Shown here piece by piece: positions 58,176 to 64,000 of a DNA stretch of 64,000 bases. Both the position numbers and the translations under genes were made by a program. Below the pieces are notes generated by a model. It did no database searches. It saw nothing but the letters and a program-made list of their open reading frames with translations, and was not told the DNA's origin. This stretch comes from Chrysomallon squamiferum (Eukaryota; Mollusca; Gastropoda; Neomphalida; Peltospiridae), in NCBI GenBank assembly GCA_012295275.1, contig CM022665.1, positions 41,311,152-41,375,151 of the forward strand. Reading direction: 5' to 3'. Numbering within the stretch: the stretch's first letter is position 1; each line of letters starts with the position of its first letter.

Positions 58176-59417
58176 TTAACAATTTGGCTTAATGTCTATA
58201 GGAAGGACAACGAGTTCACATCTTTCAATTCCGACAGACGTAGCCAGCGAGCTCAGAAAACACGTATCTGGATGCCTCAACAAAATGGACGCGTTTTCCG
58301 TCACATAAAGAGCAGCCTTTGCCATTTGAACCTGTTCCTGAATTATACGAACAAGGTCTTCATTTTCTGAAAAAAAATTAGCAATGACGGCCTCATCTGG
58401 AAGGATCTCTTTGATGTCTGCGACCCAGAGGATGTCAAAGTCTGCATCCTTCTGAACGAAAGCTTGCATGCACGAAACCAGCAATTCACTCTTTATTTGA
58501 AACAGATGGTGTTTGGTGTTGTCGGAAAAGTAAAACTGCATATAACACTGCTTCATTTCGTCTCGTTCACAGAGAAAAATGAGGTAGTCTTGATTGGCAG
58601 CGAAACCAAAGCGCGGGTGTTCGATGAGGTCGTCCGTGGTTTGGTATGGTTTCCCTTCGACAACAATGTCTCCCGTGTTCTGCAAGTCCGTGTTAACAAT
58701 ACTGTCGTCGTACCTATCGAAACTGGTTTCCACGGTCAAACCACAACTGGCTGTTGAATCTCTGCCTTCGTTTAAAGCCTCGTATAACTGCAAACTTCGA
58801 TGAATTTTGTACTGCTGGAACCAGCACTGAACGTCAAACCACGATGCAGGACTCTGTAGATCAACCAAATATCTAGGATATATCGAACCGTATTCATCTT
58901 TCACTGGTATATATTTGACAAAACGCCTGTCATCCGTATTTTCTGTTATTCTCATTAATGAAGTAGAACAAGAATCATTCTGAGAAACTTTATTCTCCAT
59001 TTGGTTTGAATCGTCCATTTTATTCGGACTGTTGAGTTTGCTTTCTTTATAATCGCGCATAATGTCGTGCGAATTAAATTTTATTGTGGCACTTTGATTG
59101 CAGTTGGATAAAATATATTCAGTGAAATAATCGTTATTTTCGTACATGTACGACTGCAAGAGTTTCGTTTGTTGATTATCATGTCCTTCAGATATTTTGT
59201 TTTCGGGTGATTCGGCTTCGACCCTACAAACATACAGAAGAATATTGGGATTTTTCGGTGATCTCTGTTGACGAAATACTAGTCTAGATGAGGCGTTAAT
59301 TTCACTGTGTTCTCGTACGCCACAAATCTTTATTAACTTTTTACGTTGACTCCAAGGAGTTAATGGAGCTTTATCATTTTTCACTCTGTAAAACCTAAAA
59401 TAAAGAAAGCTGTACTA

Positions 59418-59469
<52 letters not shown>

Positions 59470-59753
59470 TGATAACAACAATTGATTTTTGAAAGGCGGA
59501 AGAATATGATTGAACATTTTCGAAAAAGTTTATTTTTCGTTAAGAGATTTAGAAATTTCAAACATCGAAACGTCAGAATAACGTCATGTATGCGTTCATC
59601 CGTTTTCAGACGTAATAAAATTAAATAATACTAAAGATTTTTAATGTGAACGTTAGAATATTTGTTATATTATAACATTTGATATTGTTAAGACTGTGCA
59701 AACCTTGTCATTTTCATTTCTAACGACAAAAGCCTTTTTCTTAACGAAGACAT
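58176..59753 (-). CDS. Unknown two-exon gene, copy 3 (about 422 residues)
   Basis: Paralogue of copies 1 and 2; function not recognised. Exon 1 is 59704-59753 (MSSLRKRLLSLEMKMT plus two bases) and exon 2 is 58176-59394, with a normal CTTATTTTAG-type acceptor. It shows the same domain order as copy 1: basic N-terminus, PLTPWSQRKKL, SSRLVFRQQR, Ser/Asn-rich middle, SPASWFDVQCWFQQYKIHR and the conserved acidic C-terminal part ending IDIKPNC. It faces CPSF2 head to head across about 1.3 kb, so the two may share promoter sequence. Confidence 0.8.
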
Positions 59754-61080
59754 AATTTGTTACAGTTATATTTGCCTTTTGGTTTGAACTGGCCGTTGCT
59801 ATTCTTCTTTGTTTTGCATTTCCTCCGTGAAGTGGTAATTTTTAAAATACGTAGGTAAGGTTTCTGTTTCGGTTAAAATATATCATGCTAAAATAAAAAT
59901 AATCATATCGTAGTATTTTCTTTTAAAATGTGATGATCGCAATTAAAATAAATAAAAATAAAAATAAATAAATGGAATTAACAATACTGGATTACAGCAA
60001 CTGACATAATATTGAACTCTTATGCTTACTATTAAATGTCTATATTTTTAGAGATTTATTCCTATAACATTTTTTTTTTTTTTAAATAATAATTTGTTGC
60101 AGCATGTAAATTATCAGTGACTGACAAATGAAATTAAAAGATTACTTACATCCCTAAATGTATTTTCTATTCGTTTTTTCTATGATTCCGGATTTTAGTA
60201 GCAATTGGTATTACCTCCCTTTACCCGCTATGTCTTGAAGACGAAATAACCAAAATGTTATTTACGGAAAGTTGTAACTTAATTAAAATATATAATTGAA
60301 AGGTAATAGGTAAGATTCTCCTCTAGAAAAATAATTTTGCATTTCGATGGATTCTTCATCATATTCACAAATTTATTCTTTTAAAATTCATAGAATAATC
60401 AATTTAATTTGAAAGTGAGTGAGCCGGTGTTTTTTAATTCTATAAATAAACTTTCATTTCATTGTTAGTACTATGGTTTACAGTCTTTATCGCTATAACT
60501 CACCATTCATTTTCTCATATTTTTAATTAAACATTTCGACTGTAGTGGGTATATTATTCTTTTAATTGTTTAATGGGTTACATCATTAACAGATCTGTTT
60601 GTCAACGACATACATAGCTTAGACTTGTTAGAATGAGACGGGAAGAGTGAACAGCTAGAAGATAATATAATACTAATATAAAAGATAGGGCGAAAACCAA
60701 AAAATTGGTGTGTCGATCATATTTAATAGTATTTTCCATGATCGTAAAGTGTTAGTCTGCAAAATAAAACGACAATAATAAAAAAGAAAAAGAAACGTTA
60801 ATGGTGAAAATGAATAATATATTCTTTACCATTATTATTGATAACTTACTAGTTACTGTATACTAAAATGTAAACCACATTCTGTACTCATTCTGGATTG
60901 TTGTATTCTAATATTCTACAGCATTAATAAAATATAATTAAAAAATCCGCCAAATAATTTAAAAGAAACATTATTTGCAAATTAAATGATATTTAGAACA
61001 ATTTAATTTTTTATATAAATTAAGAGTTTGTTATATTTTTCTGTTTTCAGCATAACTTTGAATTCTTAAAGTAAAGAACA
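59754..61080. other. Divergent intergenic region between unknown gene copy 3 and CPSF2
   Basis: The left half (59754-60530) is also present upstream of copies 1 and 2 (about 50529-51260 and 56222-56980), with conserved blocks such as TTTGGTTTGAACTGGCCGTT and ATTGGTATTACCTCCCTTTA. It is therefore part of the duplicated unit. The right half is unique and holds the CPSF2 5' region. No TATA box could be assigned with confidence. Confidence 0.6.
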
Positions 61081-63578
61081 ATGACATCCATTATCAAGCT
61101 CCAAGTGTTGTCAGGTGCAAATGATGAGTCACCACCTTCATATCTCCTGCAGGTTGATGAGTTTCGATTTCTGCTAGATTGTGGGTGGAATGAAGATTAC
61201 CCAATGGAGTATATTAATGAGTTAAAACGGTAAAATTTTATCTTTTAGAATTATGTGTAAGTTAATTCCTCTAACAAAAATTGACATGACATTCATTCTC
61301 ATTCCACTGATTTTTAATGCTCACTTAATAACAATAATAATAATAATAATAAAAAAATTCTGTTCTCTTTCTTCATAATCGCACACGAGAATACTTTTCA
61401 AAATTATCTATGATTTGGACACAAATTAAAAAAATTTTTGCTGTCCTTTTTATAATAATATAAATGTGTTTCTGCATTAAATAAAATTATAAAGAACAAT
61501 TTTATGATGTTTATTAAAACTGTCAGCAATATAAGGGGGTAACAGTTTTCTGAAATGATCTTTATTTTTGTTTCTGTAGTCATCTACATCAGATAGATGC
61601 AGTTTTACTTTCATATCCTGATCAACAACATCTCGGAGCTTTGCCATATTTGGTTGGTAAATGTAGTCTCACCTGCCCCATCTATGCTACCAATCCTGTC
61701 TATAAAATGGGTCAAATGTTTATGTATGATCTTTATCAAGTAAGTATTAATATATAATTTTTAATTATATCAAACAAAAAAAAATATCAGTTATTTTTTG
61801 TTTTTATAAAGCAACTTCAGGTTGACTTTGTTATTAAAACAGCTGATAGATGGAGAACAAGTTTTTATATTTAAAACTGAATGCTTTTATAAATTTGGCT
61901 TCAATTTTTAAATGGAGATTAGGATTGTGGTTTACTTTAAAATATATATTTTTTTTTAATTTTTAAAAACAAGGAGCGAAGATATTATGGTTTAGCCAGT
62001 GTAAAATGCAGTTCCCATTTCTTCAGATTCCTAAATAAGCACTTATTTTATCTTTGGTTTGGATATGTTCACATAGCTGTGAATGTGGTTGAGGATCTTT
62101 GTGCAAAGATTTTATTGTAGATATCTGATAATGATATGTATAATTTTCTGTAATACAAGTCTGTTGTTCTTATCAACTTCTCTGATTAGTTTTTAAAATT
62201 TTAAATTTACAGTCCAGACACAACACTGAAGACTTCAATTTATTCACACTTGATGACGTTGATGCTGCTTTTGACAAAATCATTCAGCTGAAATATTCAC
62301 AGAGTGTGAATCTCACAGGTAAATCGAATGTTATTCAAAATCTCTATTTTCAAAACTAGTTTAGATCAGTGTTATAATGAATACTGGTAAGTTTAATTTA
62401 ATGTTATTTTGGATATGTTATTAAAATCTAAAGATCAGTTTATATAATTACTGAAGTGAGTTGTTTTAATTTAGTAGTGTTAGTTAGCAGGTAGATGAAA
62501 TTCCAGATAAGCTCATTTGGCAGACCACTGTATACTTAATCAAGAATTTGTATTCTTTTATAAAAATTGAGTAAACAATTATATTTAAATACTATATTAA
62601 AATAAAAAATAATATATATATATATATATATAAACAATCTGTAGGTAATTATACAAATCATTTTATTTTCACAATTGTTTTATTATAATAAATAAGATTA
62701 TAATATATAATTAATAAGATTATTTTATACTAATTTAACAAATATTTCCCATGCTGAAATACATATGATGCTTGTTCTTTTTATTTCTCTTGCTTAGTAA
62801 GCAGAAAATCTAAAGGAGTCCTATGTAAATATTTGTTGTCATAAAAGCAAAAGAATTATGTGGTATCTAAATAAAACAAGTGTTTGAATTTCGCAGGTAA
62901 AGGACATGGCATACAGATAACTCCATTAGCAGCAGGTCATATGATTGGAGGAACAATCTGGAAAATAGTTAAAGATGGCGAAGAAGAAATCATATATGCT
63001 GTTGACTACAATCACAAAAAAGAAAGGTGATACAGAGAATAAATATTAACAGTGAAATAATTTCAGTACAAAATGATTAGTGACAGTTACAAACTATTTA
63101 TTAAAGAAAATGTATGGTGATGTTAAATAATTGCCTAAAAATATGATGTTATTGAAGATGCACCTTTTTGATAATACAGAATGATAATGATATTACTTGT
63201 TGGCACAGGATTATGTAAAAATTTCATATATCCTCCTTTTTTCTTACAATAATGATGTTGTGTCTTATGCAGAAATAACCCTAAATGCTGATTGCAAATG
63301 GTATCTTGCCAGTTTTTGCTTTTTCACATTCATCGTCTGTATGTAAATAATCAGTAAAGTTTCCATATCTGTCAGATGTCTACAATGTTTGTTTTTTGTG
63401 TGTTATAGGCATTTCGGCAGCCTGATAAAACTTGTTTTCTTTCAGACATTTAAACGGCTGTGTTCTGGAGATGTTTAACAGACCTTCCCTCATGATCACA
63501 GATGCTTTTAATGCCTCGTACAATCAAGCCAGACGGAGACTGAGAGACGAGCAGCTGATGAGTAAGTGTTGTTGTCGC

Positions 63579-63609
<31 letters not shown>

Positions 63610-64000
63610 ATTGTCGTTGTTGGTTACTTTCATATCTAGAGATCTATGACAGCAGCTTGTGTGGATTTTTATGAAGTGCATTTTGAAAATCACTATAAAT
63701 TGGATACTCTGGGGTATTTGTTTATTTGTTTAATATTAGAATAATTTGTTATAAGATACAAAATTAAATAGAAAACCTTAACTTGTCAGATTCATTTTTT
63801 TTCCAACAAAATCATAATAATTTTTCAGTCTTGAAATTTATATTTGTGATTAAAAGTTTCCACAGTTTCAATTTTGTTTTGGATAAAAATGATTCTGGAA
63901 TCTAATTTGTTATTTTTCAGCAACAATACTTCAGACTATGAGGAATGATGGCAATGTTTTGGTTGCTGTTGATACAGCAGGACGAATGTTGGAATTAGCA
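61081..64000 (+). CDS. CPSF2: Cleavage and polyadenylation specificity factor subunit 2 (CPSF-100), 5' exons
   Basis: Nuclear subunit of the pre-mRNA 3'-end processing complex and of the histone pre-mRNA cleavage complex. It is a metallo-beta-lactamase/beta-CASP paralogue of CPSF73 that lacks nuclease activity. Exons: 61081-61229, 61580-61739, 62213-62318, 62897-63026, 63446-63561 and 63921 onward, cut by the window end. All phases agree. The N-terminus [31 protein letters not shown], the loop [16 protein letters not shown] (where CPSF73 has the zinc-binding HxHxDH motif), [19 protein letters not shown] and [16 protein letters not shown] match the family closely over about 250 residues. The ATG at 61081 matches the conserved family start. 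A (GTT)n tract lies just inside intron 5 (63567-63615). Confidence 0.95.

Overview
The window is animal nuclear DNA: AT-rich, intron-rich and full of microsatellites. It carries an old SINE (4518-4746; a partial one at 14521-14685, duplicated at 20761-20921) that I recognise from memory as a family common in molluscan genomes. It also carries selenoprotein L, a selenoprotein of aquatic animals. The best guess is a mollusc, possibly a gastropod; the species is not identified. Most long open frames in the window are translated simple repeats, so the genes below were built by hand from splice sites, reading phase and protein similarity.

Layout. (1) 134-6507, plus strand: 3' part of a class C orphan receptor gene of the GPR158/GPR179 type, with one GC-AG intron. 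(2) 6508-12759: no gene seen, mostly microsatellites. (3) 12760-25255: two direct tandem copies of a unit of about 6.2-6.3 kb. Each carries the 3' exons of a selenoprotein L (SelL) gene on the minus strand, including the UxxU redox motif encoded by two in-frame TGA codons and a SECIS element in the last exon. Only the right-hand copy (B) has 5' exons, at 26739-28400. (4) 32571-38019, minus strand: a third, older and more diverged SelL gene (C), complete, also with two TGA codons and a SECIS. (5) 41210-47846, minus strand: TRMT6, non-catalytic subunit of the tRNA m1A58 methyltransferase, 12 exons, also with one GC-AG intron. (6) 48982-59753, minus strand: three tandem copies of a two-exon gene of unknown function (about 421, 388 and 422 residues). 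Decayed fragments of TRMT6 exons 1 and 2 lie between them, so the duplicated unit included the TRMT6 5' end. (7) 61081-64000, plus strand: first six exons of CPSF2 (CPSF-100), running off the window.

The main discovery is a cluster of three SelL genes or cassettes, each with the motif U-L-P-U and its own SECIS. The duplication leaves copy A without its own first three exons, so A and B could act as alternative 3' cassettes of one transcription unit. In B the junction of exons 3 and 4 makes a further UGA codon. This is either a third selenocysteine, a nonsense codon, or a sign that the real splicing differs.

CPSF2 and TRMT6 are housekeeping RNA-processing genes. The SelL genes are thioredoxin-fold redox proteins and the receptor is a membrane protein. 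There is no sign that the genes work as one pathway; the clusters come from local tandem duplication.
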